Below are positions 33,765 through 43,438 of a stretch of 64,000 bases of DNA, in pieces. The notes under the pieces were generated by a model, which did no database searches, was not told where the DNA came from, and saw only the letters and a program-made list of their open reading frames with translations. Position 1 is the first letter of the stretch, and each line of letters starts with the position of its first letter. The position numbers were made by a program, and so were the translations under genes. This DNA comes from Halobacillus massiliensis (GTDB lineage: Bacteria > Bacillota > Bacilli > Bacillales > Halobacillaceae). The stretch is from the NCBI RefSeq assembly GCF_900166625.1, contig NZ_LT800499.1:3545213-3609212 (forward strand). Direction: 5' to 3'.

Positions 33765-35018
33765 CTATATTTTCCCGCTCCCTGTTCTTTCACGGGTTAT
33801 TTGTTCTGCTTCTGTTTCCTGCTTCTCCGGATGCTTTGTTAAGGTAAAGAATAAGATTAAACCTATTAAAGAAGTAGTGAATAAAATGGCCCCCATCGGT
33901 ACAGCTGTCGTTTCATTAATACCTACTAGAGGTGAAACTAGTGAACCAAATAAGAGTGGAAGCATTCCTAAAACAGCGCTCGCACTTCCTGCCCGGTGTC
34001 CCTGTTTTTCCATCGCCAGTGTAAACGTACTTGTTAAAACCATTCCCATCGCTGTCATATAAATAAAGATCGGGATAACGATGGAAGGCAGCGGCCCTTC
34101 CACGATAGTCATCGTTAAAAGTACTGTCGTGGCACTTGCTGCAATAATTACCGCCGTTTTCAGAAGGGTCCTTTCATGAATATATCCTCCCAGGCGTCCG
34201 ATAATAAAGCTTCCTGAAATAATTGCCAGCCCGTTTATGCCAAAAAGGATACTAAACACCTGGGGAGAAACACCATAGATTTCCTGATAAACAAACGGTG
34301 TTCCTGACACATAAGCGAAACTGCCGCCATGGACAAATCCTATAGTTAATGCATAACCAATAAAGGAAGAGTCTTTAAACAAACTGCCAATCGTTCCAAT
34401 TGAGCTGCCCACTGAGCTTGGAATTCTCATCTCCACTGGAAGGGTTTCTTTTAATTTTAGAAAAACAGTTAATACAATTAACAGTCCAAGTAAACTAAGT
34501 GTGTAAAAAATGGTCTGCCAATTGGCAAATGGCAGCAGCAGAATTGCTCCTCCAGCCATTGGAGCAATCATCGGTGCTGTAGCATTAATGACCATAAGCA
34601 ATGCGAAAAATTTCGTCAGCTCTCTTCCTGAGAACACATCACGAACGACGGCACGTGACAGCACCACACCTGCTGATGCGGTAAACCCTTGTAAAAAGCG
34701 GGCCGCTACTAAAGTAATAATATTTGGAGCCAGAGCACACAGTAGAGAAGAAACAGCAAATAATAAGAGAGAAATAATTAACGGCTTTCTTCTTCCCTGA
34801 GCATCGCTGATCGGACCAACGACAATCTGCCCGACTGCTAGCCCGATTAAACAAGTCGTTAAGCTGAGCTGTACTAGTGAAGCACTCGCTTCTAAATCAC
34901 TCGCAATTCCCGGAAAGCTCGGTAAATACATATCAATATTAAGAGGTCCGAGGATCCCAAGCATTCCCAGAAGAAAAGCGAGTGCTATACGTTCTTTTCC
35001 TGTTGGATTATGAAGCAT
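33765..35018 (-). CDS. Bcr/CflA-type MFS drug exporter
   Basis: 417 aa, twelve membrane segments. Motifs of the drug:H+ antiporter-1 group are seen: LGILGPLNIDMYLPSFPGIA at the start, GQIVVGPISDAQGRRKPL (motif A), and RFLQGFTASAGVVLSRAVVRD (motif C region). Substrate unknown; relatives export bicyclomycin, chloramphenicol or sulfonamides. ATG at 35018 with AAAGGTG. Single gene, divergent from the phosphate operon. Confidence 0.9.
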   Translation of the reverse strand: MLHNPTGKERIALAFLLGMLGILGPLNIDMYLPSFPGIASDLEASASLVQLSLTTCLIGLAVGQIVVGPISDAQGRRKPLIISLLLFAVSSLLCALAPNIITLVAARFLQGFTASAGVVLSRAVVRDVFSGRELTKFFALLMVINATAPMIAPMAGGAILLLPFANWQTIFYTLSLLGLLIVLTVFLKLKETLPVEMRIPSSVGSSIGTIGSLFKDSSFIGYALTIGFVHGGSFAYVSGTPFVYQEIYGVSPQVFSILFGINGLAIISGSFIIGRLGGYIHERTLLKTAVIIAASATTVLLTMTIVEGPLPSIVIPIFIYMTAMGMVLTSTFTLAMEKQGHRAGSASAVLGMLPLLFGSLVSPLVGINETTAVPMGAILFTTSLIGLILFFTLTKHPEKQETEAEQITRERTGSGKI

Positions 35019-35282
35019 GATGAAAACACCTTTCCTGACAATCTATTTTCCTTCATTGAATCTACCATCTTTTTAACTCTTTTAAACTCGCTGGCCAATA
35101 TTTTAAATATTACCACAATCTATGGGAATATTTAGTTTTCATGGATTATCTGTTAAGAATTTTAGGATTATTTTACTGATTCCCCTGTACTGGCATCATG
35201 CTTAGAACACGAAGTGACTAAAATCCCTTTGGTCCAAATTAATAAAACATAGGCCGTTTACCCTGCAAGCCTCCTCAATCAA
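35019..35282. other. Divergent intergenic region, no gene seen
   Basis: About 260 bp, A+T rich. It must contain the exporter promoter; I see no coding frame or repeat. Confidence 0.4.
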
Positions 35283-35324
35283 TTTACATTCATTTACAAT
35301 TCATTAAAAATTACCACCTATAAT
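35283..35324 (+). promoter_or_regulatory. Pho box and promoter of phoD operon
   Basis: Direct repeats TTTACA (35283), TTTACA (35293), TTAAAA (35304) and TTACCA (35311) at roughly 10-bp spacing stand in place of a -35, followed by TATAAT (35319-35324). This is the layout of PhoP-activated promoters in B. subtilis. Confidence 0.8.
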
Positions 35325-35360
35325 ACCAAGTGTTACTTAAACAGGAAAGGAGCAGAACGT

Positions 35361-37106
35361 ATGACTGAGAAAAAATCAATGGAGCAATTAATTCAACAGC
35401 TGAATGAAAAGACATTAGAAAAAGATTTGGACAGAAGGGATTTTATTCACGGAGCCGGTAAAATTGCCGGAATTTCCCTTGGTATGGTTATTGCACAGTC
35501 CTTAGGAACCGTTCATGTAAAAGCTGAAGAAAAGTTTAAAAACTACCCTTTTACGCTTGGCGTTGCATCTGGAGATCCTCTCCATGACAGTATTGTATTA
35601 TGGACAAGATTAGCAGCTGATCCTTTAAATGGCGGAGGGATGCCACAGCGCAGCATCCCGGTGAAATGGGAAATAGCAACAGATGAGAATTTCAGGAATA
35701 TCGTTCAGCGAGGTACAGAAATTGCCTCCCCGGACCTTGCTCATTCTGTTCATGCAGAGGTGGAGAACCTTCAGCCAAATACTATTTATTATTATCGCTT
35801 TAAAGCAGGTCAGGATTTCAGTCCAACAGGCAAAACGAAAACCCTTCCTGCCTCTGGAACTCCTGTATCAGAACTTACTTTTGCTTTTGCATCCTGTCAG
35901 CAATACGAACACGGATATTTCACGGCTTATAAACATATGGCAAAAGAAGACCTCGACCTTGTCTTTCACCTCGGGGACTACATATATGAATATGGCCCAA
36001 ATGAATATATTTCAGGAAGCGGTAATGTAAGGATGCATAAAGGCCCGGAAATCAGATCACTTGAAGATTATCGCAATCGCCATGCCCAATATCGGTCAGA
36101 TAAGGACCTTCAGGCCGCCCATTCTGCTTTTCCATGGGTAGTGACGTGGGATGACCATGAAGTTGAAAATAATTATGCCGATCAAATCCCTGAAAAAGGA
36201 CAGTCTGTAGAGGAATTTGTTAAGCGGAGAATTGCTGCCTATCAGGCTTATTACGAACATATGCCGCTTAGAAAATCTTCCATGCCGCATGGGCCGGATA
36301 TGAAATTATACCGCGATTTTTCTTATGGCAGCCTTGCTGACTTTTATGTACTGGATACCCGGCAGTACCGTTCTGATCAAGCAAACGGCGATAAAAGTTC
36401 CCCTCAGACAGAAGAATCGCTTGACCCTTCCCGGACACTGCTCGGAAGTGAACAGGAGCAATGGCTGCTCGATAGGATGGATCATTCAGAGGCTCAATGG
36501 AATGTTTTAGCTCAGCAGATTTTCTTCTCTAAGCGTAATTACGGACCAAGTGAAGAAGAACCATTATTCAGTATGGATGGTTGGGATGGATACACACCGG
36601 CACGTGACCGTATTACAGACTTTGCCAATTATAAAGAACTAAATAATTTAATTGTACTAACAGGAGATGTCCATGCCAGCTGGGCATCGAATCTTCTCGC
36701 TGATTTTAATGACATAACCTCCCGCGTTCTAGGAGCAGAGTTCGTCGGGACTTCTATTACATCGGGAGGAAATGGCGCTGATAAGCGGGCTGATACAGAA
36801 CGAATATTAGAACAGAACAAACATATTAAGTTTTTTAATGACTACAGGGGATATGTTCGCTGTAAAGTCACTCCTACCCGATGGAAAACAGACTATCGCG
36901 TCATTCCGTTTGTAACCCACCAGGGAGCAGATATCTCAACAAGGGCTTCCTTTGTTTATGAAAAGGATCAGGAAGGTTTAAAAGAGGTTTCAGCCTCCAT
37001 CGTTCCACAAGGCAAGCAATTTTCGGATGAGGTGGAAACGGACCGTTATAAAGCACATGACAACGCCCACAGCATTCAGTCTAAAAAGCAAAAGCAGCTG
37101 AATTAA
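35361..37106 (+). CDS. phoD: Alkaline phosphatase/phosphodiesterase D, Tat-exported
   Basis: Releases phosphate from phosphodiesters outside the cell, including wall teichoic acid. 581 aa. Twin-arginine signal [14 protein letters not shown] at about residue 24, N-terminal fibronectin-like region ([21 protein letters not shown]), metal-binding phosphatase domain with [20 protein letters not shown] and [12 protein letters not shown] at 35361 with AAAGGAG. It leads an operon with tatA and tatC, which is how B. subtilis arranges its dedicated PhoD translocase, and is under a Pho box. Confidence 0.95.
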   Translation: MTEKKSMEQLIQQLNEKTLEKDLDRRDFIHGAGKIAGISLGMVIAQSLGTVHVKAEEKFKNYPFTLGVASGDPLHDSIVLWTRLAADPLNGGGMPQRSIPVKWEIATDENFRNIVQRGTEIASPDLAHSVHAEVENLQPNTIYYYRFKAGQDFSPTGKTKTLPASGTPVSELTFAFASCQQYEHGYFTAYKHMAKEDLDLVFHLGDYIYEYGPNEYISGSGNVRMHKGPEIRSLEDYRNRHAQYRSDKDLQAAHSAFPWVVTWDDHEVENNYADQIPEKGQSVEEFVKRRIAAYQAYYEHMPLRKSSMPHGPDMKLYRDFSYGSLADFYVLDTRQYRSDQANGDKSSPQTEESLDPSRTLLGSEQEQWLLDRMDHSEAQWNVLAQQIFFSKRNYGPSEEEPLFSMDGWDGYTPARDRITDFANYKELNNLIVLTGDVHASWASNLLADFNDITSRVLGAEFVGTSITSGGNGADKRADTERILEQNKHIKFFNDYRGYVRCKVTPTRWKTDYRVIPFVTHQGADISTRASFVYEKDQEGLKEVSASIVPQGKQFSDEVETDRYKAHDNAHSIQSKKQKQLN

Positions 37107-37125
37107 TAGAGGAGGAATAAAAACC

Positions 37126-37353
37126 ATGCTCACAAACATCGGCATTCCAGGATTGATTTTAATTTTAGTCATTGCCCTGATCATTTTCGGTCCTTCCAAG
37201 CTTCCCGAAATCGGACGGGCCTTTGGCAAAACACTCACAGAATTTAAAAATGCTTCTCAAGATTTGATCTCAGGTGAAGGAAAAGGTAAGGAACAGAAGG
37301 AGAAAGAAACAAAGGATGAAGAGCAGAATAACGAGCAGTCCTCAGCACGTTAA
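37126..37353 (+). CDS. tatA: Twin-arginine translocase subunit TatA
   Basis: 75 aa: one N-terminal membrane helix ([16 protein letters not shown]), the [19 protein letters not shown] amphipathic helix of TatA/TatB, and a charged Lys/Glu tail. [10 protein letters not shown] is the family signature. It corresponds to TatAd of B. subtilis and should form the export pore for PhoD. RBS GAGGAGG. Confidence 0.95.
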   Translation: MLTNIGIPGLILILVIALIIFGPSKLPEIGRAFGKTLTEFKNASQDLISGEGKGKEQKEKETKDEEQNNEQSSAR

Positions 37354-37375
37354 GGCTTAAGGAGGGGAACAAAAG

Positions 37376-38107
37376 GTGGAAGAGAAAAAACTGCAGCTGA
37401 TCGGACATTTAGAAGAGCTGCGAAACCGTATTATTTTTACTCTCGCAGCCTTTATAGGTTTTATCATATTCGGCTTTGTTTTTGTAAAACCCATTTATAG
37501 CTGGCTGATCAGGGATTTGAATGCGAAACTTGCCATTCTGGGACCAGGTGACATCCTTTGGGTTTATTTAATGATTGCAGCCGTCATAGCCATCTCACTC
37601 ACAATTCCGGTAGCTGCCTTTCAAATCTGGCTGTTCGTATCCCCTGCCTTAAGCAGCAGGGAAAGAAAAATCACTCTGCAGTTCATTCCTCCCCTCTTCC
37701 TTCTTTTCTTAGGAGGAATGGCCTTTGGATATTTTTTCTTATTTCCAATTGTGCTTAATTTCTTATTGGGGTTGTCTGAAGGCCAGTTTGCCATGATGTT
37801 TACTGCAGATAAATACTTTCGCTTTATGCTCAGCCTTACCGTTCCTTTTGGATTATTGTTTGAAATGCCTTTAATCGTATTGTTCTTAACACGTTTAGGT
37901 ATTTTAAATCCGTTACGGCTTAAAAAAGCGAGAAAAGTTTCTTACTTTTTATTAATTGTCTTATCTGTCCTTATTACACCACCTGACTTTCTTTCAGATG
38001 TACTGGTTATCGCACCTTTACTGCTTCTATATGAAATAAGTATTACGTTATCCAGCTTTGTTTATAAACGGCAATTAAAAACATCAGCTGAACATAAAGC
38101 GGCTTGA
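37376..38107 (+). CDS. tatC: Twin-arginine translocase subunit TatC
   Basis: 243 aa, six membrane helices. N-terminal LIGHLEELRNRII is the TatC substrate-recognition signature; FMLSLTVPFGLLFEMPL and ITPPD are conserved. GTG start at 37376 behind AAGGAGGGG. It recognises twin-arginine signals of PhoD and probably also of the next gene product. Confidence 0.96.
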   Translation: MEEKKLQLIGHLEELRNRIIFTLAAFIGFIIFGFVFVKPIYSWLIRDLNAKLAILGPGDILWVYLMIAAVIAISLTIPVAAFQIWLFVSPALSSRERKITLQFIPPLFLLFLGGMAFGYFFLFPIVLNFLLGLSEGQFAMMFTADKYFRFMLSLTVPFGLLFEMPLIVLFLTRLGILNPLRLKKARKVSYFLLIVLSVLITPPDFLSDVLVIAPLLLLYEISITLSSFVYKRQLKTSAEHKAA

Positions 38108-38120
38108 GGAGGAATAATGA

Positions 38121-39551
38121 ATGAATAAAAATATCAATCGCAGGGACTTTCTTAAAGTAAGTGGAATCAGTACCGCAGCCATGGCTTTAAGTACTACAGG
38201 ACTTTTTTCTTTTAGTGAAAGCAAAGCACTGGCATCTCCGGGCAGAGCAAAAAAAGCAGTTGCTGGGTATGGTCCTCTTTCCAAAGATCCCGGCGGAGTT
38301 CTTAACCTTCCCAAAGGGTTTCAATATCGAATAATTTCTGAAGAAGGGAAAAAACTATCTGACGGACGTCCGATCCCTCAAAAATTCGATGGTATGGCTG
38401 CTTTTCCAGGTAAAGACAATTCTACTGTTCTCGTAAGAAATCATGAACTTGATGGAAATACGAAATATCCTGTCATTGGAAAAAACCCTTATCAAAAAGA
38501 TCGTACAGGAGGAACGACTACTCTGGTTGTAGGCCCTGATCGAAAAATCCAGAAAGAGTACGTCTCCTCTTCTGGTACCATCCGTAATTGCGCAGGAGGT
38601 GCCACACCTTGGGGCACTTGGCTGACTTGTGAAGAAACATTGAAAGAAGGACATGGTTACGTTTTTGAAGTTGATCCATTGGACCCTGAAAACAAGTTGT
38701 CCCGTACGCCTATTCGTGACATGGGAGCATTTTCACATGAAGCAACGGCCATTGACCCGGCGACTGGCATTGTATATTTAACCGAAGATGCAGGACCGAG
38801 TTATCTATACCGCTTCATTCCTAATGACCGCAGCCAAAGAGTCGGTGCCCTTCAAAAAGGTGGAAAGCTGCAGGCAGCGGCCATGGAGAAAATGAGTGGT
38901 AATCACACAAGTGAATATTATACAGGGCAGGAATTCGGAATTGTATGGAAAGATGTCGATCCTGAAAAACCAACCTTTGATGCTGGACAGAAAGGCTGTA
39001 TCCAGTTCAGCCGTCTAGAAGGAGCTTATTTTGAAGGCGGGGTCTTCTGGTTTGATGATACATCAGCAGGCAGCAAAGACTTAGGTCGGGTTTACCGGTA
39101 TATTCCGGCTTCAAATACACTCGAGCTCTTCTATGAATCAACTTCTGCCAATGACCTTGAAATGCCGGATAACATTTGTATTACCCCATGGGGAGATTTA
39201 TGGATTGCCGAAGATGGAGATGGAGTAGACCGCATTATCGGAATGACACCAGAGGGAGAAACCTATGTATTTGCTGAGAATCTACTAAATAATTCTGAAC
39301 TCGCAGGTCCTACCTTTTCAGCAAAAGGCGATACATTTTTTGTGAATATCCAGACACCAGGGCTGACATTCGCAATCTGGGGTCCATTTGCCCGCAGGAA
39401 TGCCGGACGCAGGAGACAAATGGGATATGCCGCACCGCCTGACGCTTATGCTCCGAGAATCAATGAAAAGGTCTCAGCGTTTGCAGAAATGAACGGGATT
39501 TCTAGTTTAGAAGCAGCAGCTTACCAGCGTCATGGAATGCCAATTGGATAA
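38121..39551 (+). CDS. PhoX-family (DUF839) phosphatase, Tat-exported
   Basis: 476 aa. Twin-arginine signal NRRDFLKVSGISTAAMAL at the N-terminus. The body matches PhoX/DUF839: FDGMAAFPGKDNSTVLVRNHE, NCAGGATPWGTWLTCEE (with the conserved Cys), GAFSHEATAIDPATG, and NICITPWGDLWIAEDGDG. PhoX enzymes are Ca/Fe-dependent phosphomonoesterases, used under phosphate starvation. Last gene of the phoD-tatA-tatC operon, so a Tat substrate with its translocase. The monoesterase activity is inferred from family. Confidence 0.88.
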   Translation: MNKNINRRDFLKVSGISTAAMALSTTGLFSFSESKALASPGRAKKAVAGYGPLSKDPGGVLNLPKGFQYRIISEEGKKLSDGRPIPQKFDGMAAFPGKDNSTVLVRNHELDGNTKYPVIGKNPYQKDRTGGTTTLVVGPDRKIQKEYVSSSGTIRNCAGGATPWGTWLTCEETLKEGHGYVFEVDPLDPENKLSRTPIRDMGAFSHEATAIDPATGIVYLTEDAGPSYLYRFIPNDRSQRVGALQKGGKLQAAAMEKMSGNHTSEYYTGQEFGIVWKDVDPEKPTFDAGQKGCIQFSRLEGAYFEGGVFWFDDTSAGSKDLGRVYRYIPASNTLELFYESTSANDLEMPDNICITPWGDLWIAEDGDGVDRIIGMTPEGETYVFAENLLNNSELAGPTFSAKGDTFFVNIQTPGLTFAIWGPFARRNAGRRRQMGYAAPPDAYAPRINEKVSAFAEMNGISSLEAAAYQRHGMPIG

Positions 39552-39555
39552 TTTT

Positions 39556-39598
39556 AAAAAGGCTAGCCAGGGGATCTCCTGACTAGCCCTTATTTTTG
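39556..39598. terminator. Bidirectional terminator after the PhoX-like gene
   Basis: GGCTAG (39561) and CTAGCC (39583) with inner CCAGG/TCCTG pairing; A-run left, TTATTTTT right. Confidence 0.85.
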
Positions 39599-40651
39599 CA
39601 AGGATTTTCTTTCATGTTGAATCATCCATTTCTTTCGTGGAATTCCACCGCCATATCCCCCTAATTCTCCATTTGAATTTATTACACGATGACAGGGAAG
39701 GATGACAGCAATCTGATTTGCTCCATTAGCACGGGCCACCGCACGATAAGCAGTAGGCTTACCAAGAGAAGCAGCCATCTCTGCGTAGGACAGCGTCTCC
39801 CCATAAGGGATTTTCTGCAAGGCTTCCCATACTTGCTTTTGAAATGGGGACCCGAGCAATTTTACAGGAGTTTTAAACTCTGTTAATGTCCCTTCAAAAT
39901 ATTTATCTAATTCTACTTCAAGGGAACTTATAATTGCGGTAGATCCCGGAATTATGGCAGACTTCGTTTTTTGCCGTAATCGTTCAATTTCACGTTCAAG
40001 CCCCCGGCGTTGTACAAATTCGAGCAGATAAAGAGCTTCATCATCTGCTGCAGCCACCATAGGTCCAAGCCTAGTATCCATCCAGGATGCCTTAAGAACA
40101 TTACAATTCTCCTGAAGTCCGGGAGGTGTACCCATAATGCTAGAGAACGCGTCTCTAAAACCGCTGCTTGATTCATACCCCGTGGAAATCTGTGTATCAA
40201 TTACGGAATGGCCGTTTCTTATGTGTCTAAATGCCAATCCCATTCTTCTGGCTCTGGCATATTCTACAAAAGTCATTCCAAACCTCTTCTTAAATTGTCT
40301 CCTTGCCGTTGAAGGATCAACCGAAAAGCGTTGAAGGTCTTCATCTTTCCACCGTTTCTCTGGTTCTTTTTCAACGGCATCCACCAAAACAGACACAATT
40401 TCTGATACAAGGTCTGGATGAGAGAGAGGCCGGCATCGTTTACAGGGGCGGAATGAGGCTAAAAGTGCCTCTTCTGCCGTTTCAAAAAATTCACAGTTTT
40501 CCCATTTAGGTTTTCTCGCCGGACAGGTAGGCCTGCAAAAAACACCTGTTGTCTTTACACCAACAAAAAAGACACCTTCATACTCTGTTTTTCGATCTAT
40601 TAATGCTTGATAGTACTCTTTTTCTAATTCCAGTGGCAGCAACTGTGTCAC
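39590..40651 (-). CDS. ada: Ada-type bifunctional DNA alkyl repair protein and regulator
   Basis: 353 aa, fusing two functions that B. subtilis keeps in AdaA and AdaB. Residues 1-85: zinc/methyl-phosphotriester acceptor domain (GVFCRPTCPARKPKWENCEFF, CKRCRP). About 90-185: AraC-type helix-turn-helix. About 190-353: O6-methylguanine-DNA methyltransferase with FQKQVWEALQKIPYGETLSYAE and acceptor cysteine in ILPCHRVI. GTG start at 40651, with weak ribosome site TTGAGG. Probably self-activating after methylation of the N-terminal cysteine. Confidence 0.93.
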   Translation of the reverse strand: MTQLLPLELEKEYYQALIDRKTEYEGVFFVGVKTTGVFCRPTCPARKPKWENCEFFETAEEALLASFRPCKRCRPLSHPDLVSEIVSVLVDAVEKEPEKRWKDEDLQRFSVDPSTARRQFKKRFGMTFVEYARARRMGLAFRHIRNGHSVIDTQISTGYESSSGFRDAFSSIMGTPPGLQENCNVLKASWMDTRLGPMVAAADDEALYLLEFVQRRGLEREIERLRQKTKSAIIPGSTAIISSLEVELDKYFEGTLTEFKTPVKLLGSPFQKQVWEALQKIPYGETLSYAEMAASLGKPTAYRAVARANGANQIAVILPCHRVINSNGELGGYGGGIPRKKWMIQHERKSLQK

Positions 40652-40905
40652 CTCAATTTATAGGTTTGATTTGATACCTTTATTATAAATCGCCGGGACA
40701 GAGCGTGCAGCCGAAAATCAGGCATTAATTTTTTTGTGGCATGCTATCACCTTGACACCGTCTTTACCACCTGACTCAAATTCAATATGTTTATGTTACT
40801 GTTATTAACCCGCCATTATTTTCTATAATCTCCAACCACTATTGGAGGATAATATTCTTAGTCTATGTTAAGGTTGGTTCATGCCTGATTTAAGGAGTCA
40901 TTATT

Positions 40906-41142
40906 TTGGAATTACTTCCACTGATTAAGAATGCAGGATTTACAGAAGCTCTGTTTATGGATAGTGTCGGTAATGAATGCAGCCTTCTCTTAAAAAACGT
41001 TCATTCCAATGAACAGTTTTTTCATCAACTTAAAATTGTTCCGACAAGAATAGAATACTACCCCTTAGAAAGAAAACCATACCTTTATTTTTTCGAAAAA
41101 GAAAAACCCACAAAAGTTAAGCTTATAAAACAAGTGTTATAA
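40906..41142 (+). CDS. Small uncharacterised protein (78 aa)
   Basis: I do not recognise this family. TTG start at 40906 behind TAAGGAG at ten bases, and a good terminator at 41182, make it a credible gene. No signal peptide or membrane helix; basic C-terminus (EKEKPTKVKLIKQVL) and a central TRIEYYPLERKPYLYFFE stretch. Single transcription unit. Confidence 0.6.
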   Translation: MELLPLIKNAGFTEALFMDSVGNECSLLLKNVHSNEQFFHQLKIVPTRIEYYPLERKPYLYFFEKEKPTKVKLIKQVL

Positions 41143-41181
41143 AAGCCTGAACCTTCCGTTCTCCTAAATCTAATTAAAGAT

Positions 41182-41213
41182 AAAAAAACTCTCTAATTTT
41201 AGAGAGTTTTTTT
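41182..41213. terminator. Bidirectional terminator
   Basis: AAAAACTCTCT pairs with AGAGAGTTTTT around AATTTT, shared by the small gene and the converging membrane-protein gene. Confidence 0.88.
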
Positions 41214-41221
41214 ATACTGGC

Positions 41222-42247
41222 TTATATCTTAAATGGGAAATCCCCTGAAGATACCCATTTAGATCCTGCCCATACAATAATCTCTGCGGCCAGGAAAAAG
41301 AAAACCACCCAGACGCCTAAGGAAAGGAGGGTCTCATGGAAATCATACATGCCAGGTAAATAATAAGCACCTTCATGTCTCATCATCGTGAAAGCGTAAA
41401 ACATGCCAAATGTGAAATTTCTCGACCATTGGCTGACATTATAGGTGAAGACACCTTCTTTCCAGCCATATGTCCGAACTCTCTTTACAGCCCTTAATAT
41501 TTCTAACAATTCTACAAGGAGAACCATACTAAATACAATCAGCCAATAAATTAACATAAAAAACGGCGAGATGCCGCCTGCTGCGATGAGGGCCAGACCC
41601 GTAATAGATAAAGCTCCATGAATAATACAATTCGTACTTGTCCAATCTTCTGCGATCGACCAATGATGAAGTTTATATCGACGGCCAATTAAAAAGATTC
41701 CAATAAAGTAAAAAACAATCCCAGCCAGGGTGGCCGTCATCAATAGTGATGTAGGAAGGAAAGGAAACATATCTCCCCAAAGTATAACTAGAGACTGGGT
41801 AGCTACCGTGGATAATAAAACCGTTCCGTGGGGCGAATGAGCTCCAGAATATTTGATCAGCTTTGTAAAGCTGTAAATGCAAATAACCATAAATAAAACA
41901 TAAAGGCCTGTATTTAATACGGCAATCGCTTGTGCGGCTGCCAGCAAATCAGGATAGTATTTTAAAGTTACCTCACTCAAAACGGAAAGTCCCGCGATCC
42001 ATGATCCTATGACAAATGAATTTACAGGGTTTTTCAAAAGACTATAAAAGAAACCGCGAAACAGCTGACGGGCAAGGGCTGAGTAAATGATGATTCCAAA
42101 AACTGCAAGAACCCCCGTGAGTACCTGTCCTATAACCAAATGAAAAAAAGGAAGGGCTTCTATTGCTGCGTAAAGAAAAACGCCTAAAGCCATAATGATT
42201 GAAGCGGAGGCCGGATTTACAATTTTCAATGAATGATCGTTAGTCAT
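41222..42247 (-). CDS. TDT-family (TehA/SLAC1-like) membrane transporter, putative
   Basis: 341 aa, about ten hydrophobic segments, no soluble domain. The start VNPASASIIMALGVFLYAA and STNCIIHGALSITGLALIAAGG look like the tellurite-resistance/dicarboxylate transporter group, but no decisive motif is seen. ATG 42247 with GAGAGTG upstream is preferred over GTG 42256. Possible roles are sulfite, dicarboxylate or anion export. It stands alone next to a DedA gene in the same direction. Confidence 0.55.
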   Translation of the reverse strand: MTNDHSLKIVNPASASIIMALGVFLYAAIEALPFFHLVIGQVLTGVLAVFGIIIYSALARQLFRGFFYSLLKNPVNSFVIGSWIAGLSVLSEVTLKYYPDLLAAAQAIAVLNTGLYVLFMVICIYSFTKLIKYSGAHSPHGTVLLSTVATQSLVILWGDMFPFLPTSLLMTATLAGIVFYFIGIFLIGRRYKLHHWSIAEDWTSTNCIIHGALSITGLALIAAGGISPFFMLIYWLIVFSMVLLVELLEILRAVKRVRTYGWKEGVFTYNVSQWSRNFTFGMFYAFTMMRHEGAYYLPGMYDFHETLLSLGVWVVFFFLAAEIIVWAGSKWVSSGDFPFKI

Positions 42248-42347
42248 AAGAGACACTCTCTTCTCTTTATTATCGTTCCCATTATAAGGTTTCCGGCAAA
42301 TAAAGAGAAGAATTCTTTTATAAAAAAATGAATGAGAAAACGAAGAT

Positions 42348-42950
42348 TCACCTTCTTTTTCTTATATACAAAACAACCAGGCTCACAATGAGAACAGCCA
42401 ATATGGCATAAATAAATTTTGAATACACTTCCATGTAACGAACAATCTCTGACCACGATTCCCCAACAGAGGCTCCTAAAACTACAAGTACAACATTCCA
42501 AATCAGCGTTCCGAATGTAGTAAATACTAAGAAAACACCTATATTCATTTTAGACATACCTGCAGGTATCGAAATCAGACTTCTGATCAAAGGGACAAAT
42601 CGGCAGAAAAATACCGTCCATGGACCATAACGGTCAAACCACTTGTCCGCTTTACGGACATCCTGCTTCGTCAGACGTAAAATATGCCCCCATTTTTCAA
42701 TAATCCTTTCAAGTCTTTCAGTATTTAACAGTAGACCTATTCCATAAAGAATGACCGCACCGGCAACAGATCCCCCAGTCGAAGCCAATACCACACCAAA
42801 TACACTAAGATGAGAGGTAGTCGTTACAAAACCTCCAAACGTTAAAATAACCTCTGAAGGTACGGGCGGGAAAATATTCTCTAGCGAAATTAATAAGAAA
42901 ATGCCTAAGTAGCCGTATTCATTGATAATACGCATAAGCCATTCTTCCAT
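42348..42950 (-). CDS. DedA-family membrane protein
   Basis: Integral membrane protein of 200 aa in the DedA/VTT family, which includes scramblases that recycle undecaprenyl phosphate or phosphatidylethanolamine. Hallmarks: ENIFPPVPSEVILTFGGF, RYGPWTVFFCRFVPLIRSLISIPAG with the conserved F-R-x-x-P-x-x-R. ATG at 42950 has AAGGAGGA; a longer version from 43010 lacks a ribosome site. Single gene. Confidence 0.9.
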   Translation of the reverse strand: MEEWLMRIINEYGYLGIFLLISLENIFPPVPSEVILTFGGFVTTTSHLSVFGVVLASTGGSVAGAVILYGIGLLLNTERLERIIEKWGHILRLTKQDVRKADKWFDRYGPWTVFFCRFVPLIRSLISIPAGMSKMNIGVFLVFTTFGTLIWNVVLVVLGASVGESWSEIVRYMEVYSKFIYAILAVLIVSLVVLYIRKRR

Positions 42951-43106
42951 GATGTTCCTCCTTATACAGTATAGGTCTATGTAATTCACAAATTGATTGC
43001 CGAAACACATTCTCCCTCAAATTTTACGTTTAACTCTTTACATGTTCGGTTATAAATCCTATGAGATCAGATTTACAAAATTATGTATTAAAGGAGATGT
43101 TTAACT

Positions 43107-43295
43107 ATGGCAGATCGTTACAAAACAGGTGAAAAGGCTCCAGAAAACGGCACTTATGAATTTGATGGTTTAACTGATGGAAGAAAAAGCAGTAACCCTA
43201 CAGAAGATGAAAAACAAGTAAAACTTGAAAGCGGAGAAACTTTCCCGCCACTTCGTTCCAGCAAAGAAGCTGCATACTGGAAAAAAGTAAAATAA
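43107..43295 (+). CDS. YjzC-like small protein
   Basis: 62 aa, hydrophilic. RYKTGEKAPENGTYEFDG and the end KLESGETFPPL...AAYWKKVK match the YjzC family of Bacillus, whose function is unknown. ATG at 43107 with AAAGGAGATG upstream. Confidence 0.75.
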   Translation: MADRYKTGEKAPENGTYEFDGLTDGRKSSNPTEDEKQVKLESGETFPPLRSSKEAAYWKKVK

Positions 43296-43390
43296 CCTCT
43301 CTATAACCTATGCAATAATAACCGGGAAATCGAAGCAGCAAATAATTTTTTATAAAAATAACAGCATTTAATTTAGCAGGAAAATTTAAG

Positions 43391-43425
43391 AAAGACCTTT
43401 ACCTTATGGAGGTAGAGGTCTTTTT
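43391..43425. terminator. Terminator of the 186-aa membrane protein gene
   Basis: AAAGACCTTTACC pairs with GGTAGAGGTCTTT around TTATGGA; A/T runs on both sides. Confidence 0.85.
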
Positions 43426-43438
43426 CATTTTTAAGAGA

